Below are positions 43,401 through 53,091 of a stretch of 64,000 bases of DNA, one piece after another. Made by a program: the position numbers and the translations under genes. The notes under the pieces were generated by a model, which was not told where the DNA came from, did no database searches, and saw nothing but the letters and a program-made list of their open reading frames with translations. How positions within the stretch are numbered: the stretch's first letter is position 1; each line of letters begins with the position of its first letter. Source of the DNA: Rhea pennata (Eukaryota > Chordata > Aves > Rheiformes > Rheidae); the NCBI RefSeq assembly GCF_028389875.1, contig NC_084663.1, positions 13,654,666-13,718,665 on the forward strand, given 5' to 3'.

Positions 43401-46400
43401 CAGTCATATAAAGGATTCTCTTCTTCACAGAATGAAAGAAAGACGTGAATTGCAAACCTGAATGCAACCTGAAAGGTCCAAATAGATGAGCTTGTGACAT
43501 CCTTTTCCAGAGCCCAGGTACTGTAAACCTTTGTCTGTGAATTTTCTGCAGTGAGCTAAACTCAGATACTGTAAATTGGGGAAACTCCTTTGCAAAAAAA
43601 AAACAAGATAGAGAACAAATTATTACAAAAGTATGCTACAGAATCAAAAGAAAATAAGACTGAAATATTTTGAAAGTTAATGTAAAGGAATGGTGTTGGA
43701 TTTTAAATAGGATTTTCATGTTGCTGAGGTTTGAAAGGCTCTTTTTCTGCTGCACTTTTCCCCTTGTTCCAAGTATTGCAAATTACTGGGGAATAGTAGT
43801 ATTATACATCATATTTAATTATATTAAAAGAATATTATTTTAGAGATATCTCAAATAATTGCAAAAGCACCTTTTTTAATTAACTGGGATTTTGTCTGCA
43901 TACTTTGAAAACTAATAGGCTTTTCAATGTGAGCTTGCTTGACTGACTTTGCCATTGATTTTACAAGCGGTGCCTGCTGGAAATGAAAACCAGAACTCTA
44001 TCAAAGGACACTGAAAGCATAAATGTACAGCTAGACCTTCTCTGCTCATGTAATTATTTAGACAACTGCTACTAAAATAAACCAAAAAATTGAAAGAAGT
44101 ATGAAAGTAAAGTGTGTATACATACACACACACATATATCTCAAATCAACCATGTTTTCTTAAGTTTAAATCAGTTATTTTGGAAAAATATTTCTTTATT
44201 TATATTAAATATTAGTTAAAAGAAGGAAAATTGTATAAACAGTCATGACACTGTACATCTATGACATTCTGTAAAAGTTAAGAACTTATGCTCTGAATCT
44301 AAGTTTCTATCTGCAGCTTTGGTTTATAACATATTGAAAACATTTTACTGAACTAAATTTCTAACTGGAATAAATAATTACTGCAATGCCACAAGCACCA
44401 CAAATGAAAGCATACACAACATCAAAACCTAGAATTAGGACATACTGGTAGATATTTAGTTGTAGGGACATAAGCAGTTTTACAAGTCAGCAAAAGTAGG
44501 CATTTTGAAGAAAGACAGGAACACCCGCAGAGGAGTCCACTACTTAAGGAGTGGCATACATTTTCGGAGCTGACTTTGTACTTTCAACATTGAGTAAGGA
44601 AATGTGCTAACTTGGACTTAACAGAAAAGAAAAAAAAGATATAGAAAGCTGGAAACAAAACACCGCCTAGAAAAGGATTACACATACACATATAAAAAGA
44701 AACTTAAGATTATATTTAATGAAAAAAAAAACAAAATAAGAAAGGCAATGTTCATCAACACCAGACATTAGAATAAAAGGGCATGCATTTTTAAATGGAA
44801 ATGTTTCATTCATATTCAGTACAGAAATATAATTATACTTCTTTGCAGAAACACAAATCTTCTTGCATTATAGTGACACATTCCACAGAAGCGAGTGGAG
44901 AGAACGAAACTCAGGGAGAGTATGCTTCCAAACAGCTCTCTCAAAACAGATAGTAAATTAAGAGATGTTTTTTTAAACTCTGGTGGTTTTAAGTCTTTTT
45001 AAACTGTACAAGGTTAAACAACTTAATACAGGATACAGGGCAGTCTTCTGCATTTTGAAGACTGTGATCAAAACCTTCCACTACTTTTGAAAACACATTG
45101 ATTTTCCTTACATGTCACATGACCTTTTTTATGATCTGTGAATATTAATACAAGCTTTCTTCTGCCATACTTAAAGTGACAGCTTTCTTAGTACTGAACC
45201 ATGAGCACATAGGTTGTTATAAATCCTTGTTTTTGTTGCACCTAAATTCTGCAGGAATTCTGTCATATTGACTTGTGTAACTGATTTGGTATTCATAGGA
45301 TCATTGTTTCAAAGCAATCTGACAAAATCACTTTCTCACAGCTATACCTGATAGACAATATTTATGTCTATCATATGTGTTAGAACTTTTCAGAGGAGAA
45401 ATTTTACCTGATGAACTGTTTCGTGTAACACAGAGGCTGAAATGTTTGTATAGAACAGCAGAAGGAGAAAATTTAAAATGACCAATAAGCTTTTGGCTCA
45501 CTCAATCTGTATGTTACTTTTTAATTGTTCCAATAATGGACATTTAATACACAATGGTAAAATTTATGTGCAATACTAAAAAATGTAATATTTCCATCTC
45601 TAGGAGTTTTGTACTAGTTACCTTATTTATACTGGACCTGTGGCAAGCTGATGTTTTTTGAGAAGGCATGTAAATGTGTCTATCAAATTCTTCAAAGGAC
45701 AATAACTTTCTGCAAATCCTTCTAATCTCAGAAACAATGAGCTTTGCTTTTTATCCAAAAATTGTCAGTAAAAACAGTGGTATATCATGGTTTTACATCA
45801 AAAGTATCATTTGTGCCTGGGAAAACTTATTATTAATGAGATGCAAGTTAAATACAAAATAAATTCTGATTTTTTATCAATAAAGGTTTCCATTTCATTT
45901 TAAACACTTTATCACATTGAAAACATCATCTGTTCTGAAGAACTGTTTCATGGGTAAATGTTTTCTATACACCAAAGAAAAACATGGTTCTGACTTTTGG
46001 TGTTAACAGAATGTTTACGTAACCAAAACAACACAGGCTGCGATTAACTATATAGTACAGCTATTCCAAACTTCAAGAGAAATATATTAAAATTAAAGAA
46101 GATAAAATATCTGCCAATATGGAGAAAAGAAAACACAGATTCTGATGAGAATACTATTGATGAGGTGAATGGTAAGGGTGGAGAGACTAAACAGAAAACT
46201 TTCCAAAGCAACTGTTAGCAAACTATTAGCAATTGAGGATAGACTGGCATAAACAAGGTATCAGTATGGTGCAGAGAAAACCAAAAGTCTATATATATAT
46301 ATATGCAAGTGTCAAAGCAAAACAGGCTTCTGGACTCTGTAAGGTTGCTAATAAAAGGAAGACATTTTTTTTTCCTCATGGGAAACAGAAGCAATGTACA

Positions 46401-49400
46401 GCTATCTTCAAAGACTACATACGTAATTGTGATGTCTGCTGCTGCTCGATCAGCATGCCTCGCTTTTCCTATATAGCAGCTTTAAATGCAGTAATTCTAC
46501 CTACCAACCAGTCTTTGAGTAGCTGGATACATCTAAAATAGAAAGGGTAGTTTACCTAAAACCTCTGTAACAATGCAAATTCTTTGCCTTTGCCTGAGTG
46601 ATCTTCCAAACAACCCTTTGGAAGATTTTGGAATAATTCTTTCTTTTGCCATTGCCACAAAAGTACTTGGCTCAGATAATATACCTACCCACAGTCCTCT
46701 CTTGCAAATATCAATTTTTATGAACATATCTAATTTGCAAATATCTTGCATCATAATGAGTAATTGGACATGCCAAATAAATATTGGACTCGCATGTTTT
46801 TTTAAAAGTTTCTGTAAAACTCTGGGAAATATACATGGTAACCCAGCTTATATTTTTAATTATACTAGGTAGAGAAAGTCAAACACAAGGGCCATTATTT
46901 TAATTTTATGTAACAGACAGAATCCTGCAGATCTCTCAAAAAGAGGATTGCTACAACATATGCCTTAATCTTTCCTGCAAGAACAAAACAAATACATTTC
47001 CATAATTCTCATTAATTTTACCTTGACAACAGTCGTAGTGTTCCATTAGTAATATCTGTATATGACAGATTTAAATAGAGAAGAGATGGACAGCCTTCTG
47101 ATATGAGTCTCATTGAGTCATCCTGAATAATAAAAAAAAATCTATTGAAGCATATAAAATTATAACTGTATTAATTTTTCTGAAGTTTTTAAACACAGTA
47201 ACAGAAAAAAATCTGAACAGATTTCTTTATATCATTATATTAATTGCTGTGTATCAAAAAGTGATTTTCTTCTGGAAACCTCTAAGTAGAATACTAAGAG
47301 TTGCATGATACTACTTTTAATCACTTCAACAATTATAATTTTAACATCCCAGTTCAAGGAAACATTGTACACTATACAGTCCTATGGAGCACAGGGGACT
47401 TTTCACATGATCAAAGTTTACCACATACTTAAATATTTCGCTAAAGTAAGATTTGCATTAGCCAATCCTGGTATATATAGCCATTTGTGAATTTTCTCTG
47501 AAATCTACAGTACACTTCTCTAACCAGTAGTATCACTTACAAAATGCTTCCTGTTTAGTTCTGCTCTCCAGATGGAACATCTTATACATGGACAAGTAAT
47601 AGTTGAATGTGTATCTTTTGCCCTTCTGTGGTCACTTTGTTACCATTTCAGTTGTCAGGCAAAACGATCATGAAGATAGCTGGAAATTCAATACCAATCA
47701 ACCTTACAGAGGACAGTTAATCTGTACTTTTGGAATACATTTCTGAAATATGTAATTTGGTATCAACAAAAATGGGTGCATTGAGGGAGGGTACCATAAG
47801 AGAGAGAAAAGTGAAAGCATAGGGAGCGGTGAGCTGTGGGAGAACAGCATTTTGGGGGAAGCTCTCAAACCTTCCCTATGAAAGCAGCACAAATGGGGTC
47901 CATCTCAAGTGCCTGAATGCAAATGCTACAGCACTCACAGATGAGGAATCAAAGAGGAGGCATCAGAAGTCTGTGCACAGGTGCAGAGCTAGTTTTTCAC
48001 TGGGATTACAGAGATGCAATGGGGTACCAACCACCACTGGAGGGCTGCAATGAACAGTTATAGACTATTTAGGAATGACAGCCTGGGAAGGTGAGGAGGA
48101 CAGGTCATACTCTATGAAAAGGAGTGTCTAAAAGCGTGGAGCTTTGCCTTGGAACAGGTGACAAGTGACAAGACAGTTGAGAGTTTATTGGTAAGGATTA
48201 GAGGACAGACCTATGAGGAAGACATTGTGGTAGGCTTCTGCTACAGACCGCTTGATCAAGAGAAAGTAGATAAAGCCTTTAAACAGTGAAAGAAGCCTAT
48301 CCTCATACTCAGACTTTAACTACTCTGATATCTTCTGGAAGAACAATATGGCTGAGTGCCAGCAATGCAGATTTTTGTAGTATGTTGAAGACAATTTCTT
48401 GATCAATGTGATTGATGAGCTGACTAGGGGAGATGTTCTGCTGGACTTGTTTGATAAATAAGGAAAAACTTGTCATGGATGTAAAGAGTAAGAGTGGCCT
48501 TAGTTGCTGCAACCATGGAACTGAAGAGTTTTAGAGCCTGAGAGACAACAGAAAGACAAACAGTAAAAGTAAAAACCTGAACGTGAGGACAGATTTTGGC
48601 TTATTTAGGGATCTGTTTGGCAGGACTTCAAGAGACACTGCTCTGGAGGGCAAAGGGGACCAGGAAAGATGGTTTATCTTCAAGGATGAGAAACTCAATG
48701 CCTTTTTTTTGCCTCAGTTTTTACTGCTAAGGTTTGTCTTCAGACCTCCCAGGTTCCTGAGCCTATTAGCAGAGTCTGGAAGAGTGAAGTATTACCACAG
48801 TAGAAGATCATGTTAGGGAGCACTAGAAGAAATGGGACCAGACAGAATGCATTGAAGAGTGCTGAGAGAGCTGGCTTATGTCACTGAGAGGCCTCACACT
48901 TACCACCTTTGAAAGCTTGTGGCAGTCTGTGGAGGTTCCTGACAACAGGAAAAAAGCAAATGTCACACTCATCTTCAAGAAGGGCAAGAAGGAGGATCCA
49001 GAGAACTACAGGCCAGTCAGCATCACCTAAATCCCTTGGAAGGTTATATAGCAAATCCTCCTTGAAGCCATGTCGAGGCACAGGAAGGACAAGAACATAG
49101 CAGGGAACAGCCAGCATGGATTTACCAAGGGCAAATCATTCCTGACTAATTTAAGAGCTTTCTATGATTAAATGATTGGATCTGTGGATATGGACAGAAC
49201 GGCAGCTATTATGTATCTTGACTTCAGTAAGGCCTTCACTACAGGCCACAGTATCATTTATAGCCAAATTGGTAAAATATAGGATGAGTAAACAGACTAT
49301 AAGGGGAGGGAAAATTAGTCTGGACTACCAGGCCAAATAGTGCAAAGCCTCACTGCTAGCTAGTAATAACTGGCAACCATCAAAGGTCAATATGGGGGGT

Positions 49401-52400
49401 AGTACTGATTAATGTCTTTATTATCAACACGGACAATGGGACAGAATACATCCTTGGCAAATTCATAGACAGTATCAAACCAAAAGAAACTGTCTAGGGG
49501 GAGTGGGGGGGATACAATTACTTTTCAGAGTTTGGTTGTTTATGAAAAAGCCATGAGCAACCTTTCTAGTTAAATCTGCTTTGACTGGGAGGTTGAACTA
49601 AATGATCTCCAGAGGTTCTTTTCAGTTCGGATGATTCTGACAGCTCAGTAAAATATTTATGACAGACTTCATAGGAAAGAAGAAAACTGGATGAAAATAG
49701 AAAATCATGATCTTGTGAAAGTAAGAATTGATGGGTTTAATTATGAGAATAAAAAGAAACTTCAACTAGCTCTATAAAAGACACACTAAGAGATATACCT
49801 TCAATATGTTGTAAAATCTGAATCAGTCTCTGCAAGGCTTAAGTGATTTTTGCAGGTCATCTTAGTCCATACCCCAAACTGAGACAGAAGACACCTAACC
49901 AAACTTCGACAGTTGTTTGTCTAATCTGTCCTTGGCAAACGTGTGCTGGACATTTCTATTGTCTTATCATCTGGTGGATGTTTACATATTGATTATTTAA
50001 TGATTTGTTGGAGTGTGTTTTCCAATGATAGTATTAGGAAAAATTATTTATAATTTTGTAGGTGTTCTTTCTCTTTGAAGATATTCAGGATGCTTGCTTC
50101 TCTCCAGTCTCTTTGGATGTCACTTATCCTTTAGAGCTTTTGAAAATAACTAATGATTCAGAACTTTGACCTCCCTTTAGTACTGAGGAACTGCACCAGG
50201 CTCTGCTAAATCTGAATGTATCTGAATTACCTAAATACATTCTGAACTGTTCTGTTCCTATTTTGACCTGTAATCCTATACTTGATGAAAATTAACTGGT
50301 TGAAGTATCTGGGGTAGGATTAACATCACTAAACTTCAGATATTTACAATTAGATCAACACCGTGGACATGTGTGCCTAGTTATAGTAAGTGAAAACCAT
50401 TTTTAGGGAACAATGCATCTAAACTATTTCACCACCTACTTAAGCATGAGTTTAATCGGACCTTAAACACATCTTTAAAAATGTTTACACTTAGTTAGGC
50501 AAATTTCATCCTAAGTCTTAGGAAGATTAAGAACTTTTTTGCCATCTTATTTTACAGGTACCCCTCAGATTTTTTTCTGGTATGCTTTTATATCTCCACC
50601 TTTTGTAACTTTTGTATCACAACTTTTTAAATTTTTTTCTTGTATGTTTGTGTTCTTCCTCTATATTCACCCCTACTCAAGTATACTGTTTCATTTTTTT
50701 TTACAATCAACATTTCATTCTCAGGTATTAGAAATCTCCTAATCCGCTCCAAATGTCTCTGATTATGCTTTCTGTCTTTTACCCATTGGAATAAAATGGA
50801 ACAGGAACAGCACAGTGGAATAGCACTGGAACGCGTTGCCCAGAGAGGTTGTGGAGTCTCCTTCTCTGGAGAGCTTCAAGGCCCGCCTGGATGCAACCCT
50901 GTCTAACATGCTCCAGGTGACCCTGCTTGAGCAGGGGGATTGGACTAGGTGATCTCCAGAGGTCCCTTCCAACTTTACTGATTCTATGATTCTATCAATA
51001 TTAGCAGTATTCAGTACATTCCCTTTCAACAATTGTCAGATGTTTGTATTCCATTGATATGTGGTTTCTCCTGACCCCTACTTGTACCTTATAATAGTAA
51101 CAGGTGATAGAAGGAGCAGATTTGGGACACTTCCATAACAAGAATATCTGTTTTATTTTTTCACTTAAATCAGACATATCAGATTTTATTGGTTTATTTA
51201 AAAGTGCTGTGCAAGGATTTTGCTGATGCAGAAATTACATTGCATTGAAATCATCAGTATGACTTACTTGACAAAAACTAGGCTTACCCCATTTGACCAG
51301 TCACAAACACACATTACAGTTCAAGGACTTTGCAAGTGCTCGCTAGGAACTGTTAATTATATCCACCACATTACCAAGTATGCAACTGTACTTTAAGAAC
51401 TCTCTTTTAAATTTATAATGTGTCCAATTATAATGTAAAAAATAAAACCATATTGTGAAAAAAAAAGTATTGCACTTAGGAAACTGAAGAGAAATTTATC
51501 ACTAGAATCTAAAGAAATCCTACTTCTTTCCTTACAAGTACTGTTAAGTATCTCTTCTCTACTCTGCTACTATTCAGTAGCAAACAGAACGGACAATAAT
51601 GTGATAGTGTTTGGGTCTTTACAATTTGACAAGCTCTGGTCCTCTCTATTACCTCTATGCAGGAACTTACAACCAACAAGATCCTTGAGAAGCTTATAGC
51701 CTCTAAATAGTATCCTGCCATAATAATATCATGTGGTAAATATTATGTTATAAATATTATATGTGAAAAGACTGAAAGATGAACATTTAGTATAAAGAGG
51801 ATTCTACAGTGGTATTCAACAAAGCTTATACATACAATATATCCTTATCCTTTCCTTGTAACTGATACATCAAACAAAATCATATAAACTATGAAAACAG
51901 GGTGAGTACAAGATATTGGCAATAAAGCCAACATCAACGTAGCAAGGAGATGAAGATGAATGTAAAGCAGTATCAAAACTGAGTATTATAAATTAGAACG
52001 TTATGATTCCTCTGCAGTTCTCACCTCTCTAAATTTAACAACATACATCATTTTTTATGTGAAGTTTATGAGCTATAGTGAATTCATGGTAATTCTTAAA
52101 CCCTGTGTATAATCATTGCTTTGTTTCTGGGCTATGCTTTTGGACATACAATTTGCTTCAAAGAAAACTGAACTACACCAAATTATTTGTTCATATATTT
52201 AACACTATAAAAAGTCTATATATGAATGGGTATATTATGTTATTCTAGTAAGAACCACAGTCTCTAGAAAACACTGCTTTTATTTTAATTATTAGAAAAA
52301 TTTGCATATATAAGTGTAATTTCTAAGAAATTATTAATTAAAATAAATGTTTTCTCATCAGAGAACAGCTATGAAAAAAACATCATAAAGAGTTAAGAGA

Positions 52401-52984
52401 AGCAAGATAATATTGAAAATGTTTTAGGAAAAAGAATGGATAAAATATAATAGTGAGTGTATAATCCTTATACACATTTCACATAAAGACTCTCACAAAT
52501 ATCTAGAAATTCAGACATTCTGAGAGGCTACGTCTAGTTCTATTGAATGAAGGAATGAAGGAACTTGGAGACATCATAGGTTTAAAACATACTGATCTTG
52601 ACAATTTTAAACTTAAAATAACAATAAAATTTTCCCCCCAAATGGCAAAGTTTTGAAGCTTGTTATTAAAATGAGATTGAACATATCATTTTCATTGGCA
52701 CTGTACAAAACAAATGAGAGCCTCACTTAGTATCTCCAAATCCTATTAAACTCCACAGTAACTTTTTCAAATAGAACTAATTAGTTACAATTATTACTAC
52801 TAATAATAATTAGTTACTAATTAGCTTCATTTTCTATCAGTATGACTTGTGTATCCAAATCACCAAAGAACATTAGAAATATTACTTCTCTGTATAAATT
52901 AAATATTGTGGAGAAAGTCTGTTATACTTACATTTAATCCCTGGCATTCAGAGAGATTTAAGTCTTGCAAATTTTTACATTCAC
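4722..52984 (-). CDS. FBXL13: FBXL13 (DRC6), F-box and leucine-rich repeat protein 13, C-terminal 12 exons
   Basis: Coding join on the minus strand, 5' to 3': 52984-52932, 47122-47022, 43587-43458, 37561-37463, 36773-36656, 36493-36331, 33803-33684, 32097-31971, 23058-22975, 14672-14538, 12689-12526, 4836-4722. All junctions are GT-AG and phases match across every intron, giving 1409 nt, about 469 residues plus TAA. The product is about 17 repeats of the Cys-containing F-box LRR type (C-x2-L-x2-L-x-L-x2-C-x2-L/I-T-D), closing with a short tail around [12 protein letters not shown]. Order and content match vertebrate FBXL13 as I remember it (human about 735 residues). The F-box and first repeats are missing because they lie beyond the window edge. 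Known family role: FBXL13/DRC6 is a subunit of the axonemal nexin-dynein regulatory complex, and as an F-box protein it can recruit substrates such as CEP192 to an SCF ubiquitin ligase. LRRC17 lies antisense in the intron upstream of the first visible exon. Confidence 0.95.
5010..5465 (-). mobile_element. CR1 LINE 3' fragment (older copy)
   Basis: In minus orientation it keeps the usual CR1 tail landmarks: gggcctttggaggtcat near 5032, tctctgggctcttgttcca near 5141, then ctgaacaaacccaattctct with cagcctgtctttataaatca near 5352-5392, and tggcccttatcttaacttgc. It is diverged from the younger copies in the window. It lies in the last FBXL13 intron, about 170 bp upstream of the terminal exon. Confidence 0.75.
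5811..5885 (-). mobile_element. CR1 LINE 3' terminal fragment
   Basis: A short piece of the CR1 3' end in minus orientation, with agaatcacagaagggttgag then gttggaaaggacctcaggag and atcatctagt. The sequence past 5885 is not clearly CR1. Confidence 0.75.
8660..9275 (+). mobile_element. CR1 LINE 3' end with C-terminal ORF2 remnant
   Basis: 5'-truncated CR1 in plus orientation. ORF2 C-terminal codons run in one frame from about 8673 to the stop at 9192-9194, including [31 protein letters not shown] and [20 protein letters not shown]. They are broken by a single nonsense codon (TGA 8889-8891) where a related copy would have Arg. The short 3' UTR ends ggtcccttccaacctcaacc then attctgtgat. It is a retrotransposon remnant, not a host gene. 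Confidence 0.93.
12526..12689 (-). CDS. FBXL13: FBXL13 visible exon 11 (164 bp)
   Basis: The acceptor is gtttacag and the donor ACCAA|gtaaga. It reads [20 protein letters not shown], then [20 protein letters not shown], then [14 protein letters not shown] plus two bases of a Lys codon. These are the last two full LRRs. The internal Met is not a start, because it continues the C-P-K|M-T-D repeat from the previous exon. Confidence 0.94.
12690..14537 (-). other. FBXL13 intron between visible exons 10 and 11
   Basis: 1.85 kb. No repeats or extra exons recognised. Confidence 0.85.
14538..14672 (-). CDS. FBXL13: FBXL13 visible exon 10 (135 bp)
   Basis: The acceptor is ctctttcag and the donor AAG|gtatgt. 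It has 45 codons in phase 0: [20 protein letters not shown], then [20 protein letters not shown], then AGCPK. One LRR has YCHVSYC, with a Cys where most repeats carry a leucine. Confidence 0.93.
20432..20460. repeat. Perfect 13-bp inverted repeat (3-nt loop)
   Basis: The arm taatgtttattta is followed by tta and then its exact reverse complement taaataaacatta. It forms an AT-rich hairpin in an intron. No element boundary is visible around it. Confidence 0.85.
20560..20860 (-). mobile_element. Ancient CR1/L3-like LINE 3' remnant
   Basis: In minus orientation it resembles the old amniote CR1/L3 tail: atgcccactaga near 20644, gcctgcctagctgctcctta near 20767, a gtgctccgtacctctgatca stretch near 20802 and ctctctgaatcttttccagt near 20827. 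It is heavily diverged and its limits are approximate. Confidence 0.55.
22975..23058 (-). CDS. FBXL13: FBXL13 visible exon 9 (84 bp)
   Basis: It has 28 codons in phase 0 at both ends, reading [20 protein letters not shown] and then NISDTGIQ. The donor is CAG|gtaaaa. The acceptor is unusual: a run of 30 T followed by AAG, so almost the whole polypyrimidine tract is one homopolymer (30 A at 23062-23091 on the plus strand). Confidence 0.92.
23062..23091. repeat. Poly(A) tract, 30 nt (FBXL13 acceptor tract)
   Basis: 30 consecutive A on the plus strand. On the coding strand this is T30 immediately before the AAG acceptor of FBXL13 visible exon 9. Confidence 0.95.
28415..28472. repeat. Compound microsatellite (TA)~21 then (TGTA)n
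   Basis: About 21 TA units followed by about four TGTA/GTAT units, inside the intron between FBXL13 visible exons 8 and 9. Confidence 0.95.
31971..32097 (-). CDS. FBXL13: FBXL13 visible exon 8 (127 bp)
   Basis: The acceptor is taatttag and the donor ATG|gtataa. It reads [20 protein letters not shown], then [20 protein letters not shown] and DM. The second repeat has Gly-Thr at the usual Cys position, as in mammalian FBXL13. It ends in phase 0. Confidence 0.93.
32098..33683 (-). other. FBXL13 intron between visible exons 7 and 8
   Basis: 1.6 kb of AT-rich unique sequence with nothing recognisable. Confidence 0.85.
33684..33803 (-). CDS. FBXL13: FBXL13 visible exon 7 (120 bp)
   Basis: The acceptor is ctattttag and the donor AAAG|gtacca. 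It reads [20 protein letters not shown] and then [19 protein letters not shown], flanked by split Arg codons. It finishes one LRR and adds a complete one. Confidence 0.93.
33804..36330 (-). other. FBXL13 intron between visible exons 6 and 7
   Basis: 2.5 kb, carrying the tRNA-Ile/CR1 SINE at 36056-36200 near its donor end. Otherwise unremarkable. Confidence 0.85.
36056..36200 (-). mobile_element. tRNA-Ile-derived SINE with CR1 tail (TguSINE1-like)
   Basis: Read on the minus strand, the first about 75 bp look like a tRNA-Ile: A box ttagctcaattggttagag, anticodon-arm region ggtgctattaatgccaagg, B box aggttcagtcc. This is followed by a CR1-type 3' end (gttggactagatgatctgca, gaggtcccttccaacc) and a tail ctatgtttctatgat. 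A tRNA head fused to a CR1 tail is the TguSINE1 design known from passerine birds. It lies in the FBXL13 intron, about 130 bp past the exon 6 donor. Confidence 0.85.
36331..36493 (-). CDS. FBXL13: FBXL13 visible exon 6 (163 bp)
   Basis: The acceptor is ttcaacag and the donor AAG|gtacta. It reads [20 protein letters not shown], then [20 protein letters not shown], then [13 protein letters not shown], with an Arg codon split over the junction. This spans about two LRRs with textbook Cys and T-D positions. Confidence 0.94.
36656..36773 (-). CDS. FBXL13: FBXL13 visible exon 5 (118 bp)
   Basis: The acceptor is ccttaaag and the donor GAAG|gttcgt. It reads [20 protein letters not shown] followed by [19 protein letters not shown], one full LRR plus the start of another. 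It ends one base into a Gly codon. The intron to the next exon is only 162 bp. Confidence 0.92.
36774..37462 (-). other. FBXL13 intron between visible exons 4 and 5
   Basis: 689 bp, no repeats or extra coding sequence seen. Confidence 0.85.
37463..37561 (-). CDS. FBXL13: FBXL13 visible exon 4 (99 bp)
   Basis: The acceptor is ttactcag and the donor CAA|gtaaga. It has exactly 33 codons: [20 protein letters not shown] and then [13 protein letters not shown]. It finishes one LRR and carries most of the next, in phase 0 at both ends. Confidence 0.92.
37562..43457 (-). other. FBXL13 intron between visible exons 3 and 4 (5.9 kb)
   Basis: Holds the small CR1 RT remnant at 38128-38180. The following GC-richer part (about 38460-39350) may be old repeat sequence, but I cannot assign it. 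Confidence 0.8.
38128..38180 (+). mobile_element. Tiny CR1 reverse transcriptase remnant
   Basis: About 50 bp reading [11 protein letters not shown] in plus orientation. This is the conserved CR1 RT segment around its first catalytic Asp, also seen as [10 protein letters not shown] in the copy at 53.5-54.2 kb. No flanking CR1 sequence is recognisable. Confidence 0.55.
43458..43587 (-). CDS. FBXL13: FBXL13 visible exon 3 (130 bp)
   Basis: The acceptor follows a T-rich tract (tttgcaaag) and the donor is CAG|gtttgc, a weak but valid GT site. It encodes an LRR ([20 protein letters not shown]) and the first half of the next ([14 protein letters not shown]). It ends in phase 0, directly after the conserved C-x-x of the repeat. 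Confidence 0.92.
43588..47021 (-). other. FBXL13 intron between visible exons 2 and 3
   Basis: 3.4 kb of AT-rich sequence with a short CA/TA tract near 44114-44138. No exon or transposon recognised. Confidence 0.85.
47022..47122 (-). CDS. FBXL13: FBXL13 visible exon 2 (101 bp)
   Basis: The acceptor is ttattcag and the donor AG|gtaaaa. It reads [20 protein letters not shown] then [13 protein letters not shown], completing one LRR and adding a second that has Tyr-Thr where most repeats have Cys. It ends two bases into an Arg codon that the next exon completes. Confidence 0.92.
47830..49640 (+). mobile_element. Old, long CR1 LINE with endonuclease and RT remnants
   Basis: Plus-orientation CR1 decayed in all frames. 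Endonuclease-region traces include [20 protein letters not shown] (about 48195-48255). RT traces include [18 protein letters not shown] (about 48970-49030), [20 protein letters not shown] (about 49105-49165) and MYLDFSKAF (about 49210-49237). The 3' end is marked by tgaactaaatgatctccaga near 49593. Many stops and frameshifts make this one of the oldest and longest CR1 copies here. It occupies the intron between FBXL13 visible exons 1 and 2. The 5' limit is uncertain. Confidence 0.8.
50812..50997 (+). mobile_element. CR1 LINE 3' end fragment (young)
   Basis: Plus orientation, about 185 bp, with agaggttgtggagtctcctt, tctggagagcttcaaggccc, tgatctccagaggtcccttc and the tail gattctatgattctat. It is very similar to the inverted copy starting at 53092, on the other side of FBXL13 visible exon 1. 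Confidence 0.93.
52932..52984 (-). CDS. FBXL13: FBXL13 visible exon 1 (53 bp)
   Basis: The minus-strand acceptor ends in ttttag and the donor is gtaagt. The exon starts with the last two bases of a codon and reads (x)[17 protein letters not shown], half of an LRR with the expected L-x2-L-x-L-x2-C spacing. It joins in phase 0 to the next exon, which continues [10 protein letters not shown]. This is the most upstream FBXL13 exon I can find. It lies between two inverted CR1 3' ends. Confidence 0.9.
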
Positions 52985-53091
52985 CTAAAATTAAAAATAA
53001 AGAAGTTATATTAAAGATTAAAAGCTCAGGTTCTCAGAGTATTACAGATACGTAAGAATTGCTATTGCAGATTCAATCCATCTAGGCCAAT

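Larger units (their letters stand above)
47123..52931 (-). other. FBXL13 intron between visible exons 1 and 2 (5.8 kb)
   Basis: Dominated by the old CR1 at 47830-49640 and the young CR1 3' end at 50812-50997. 51000-52931 is AT-rich with no recognised feature. Confidence 0.85.
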
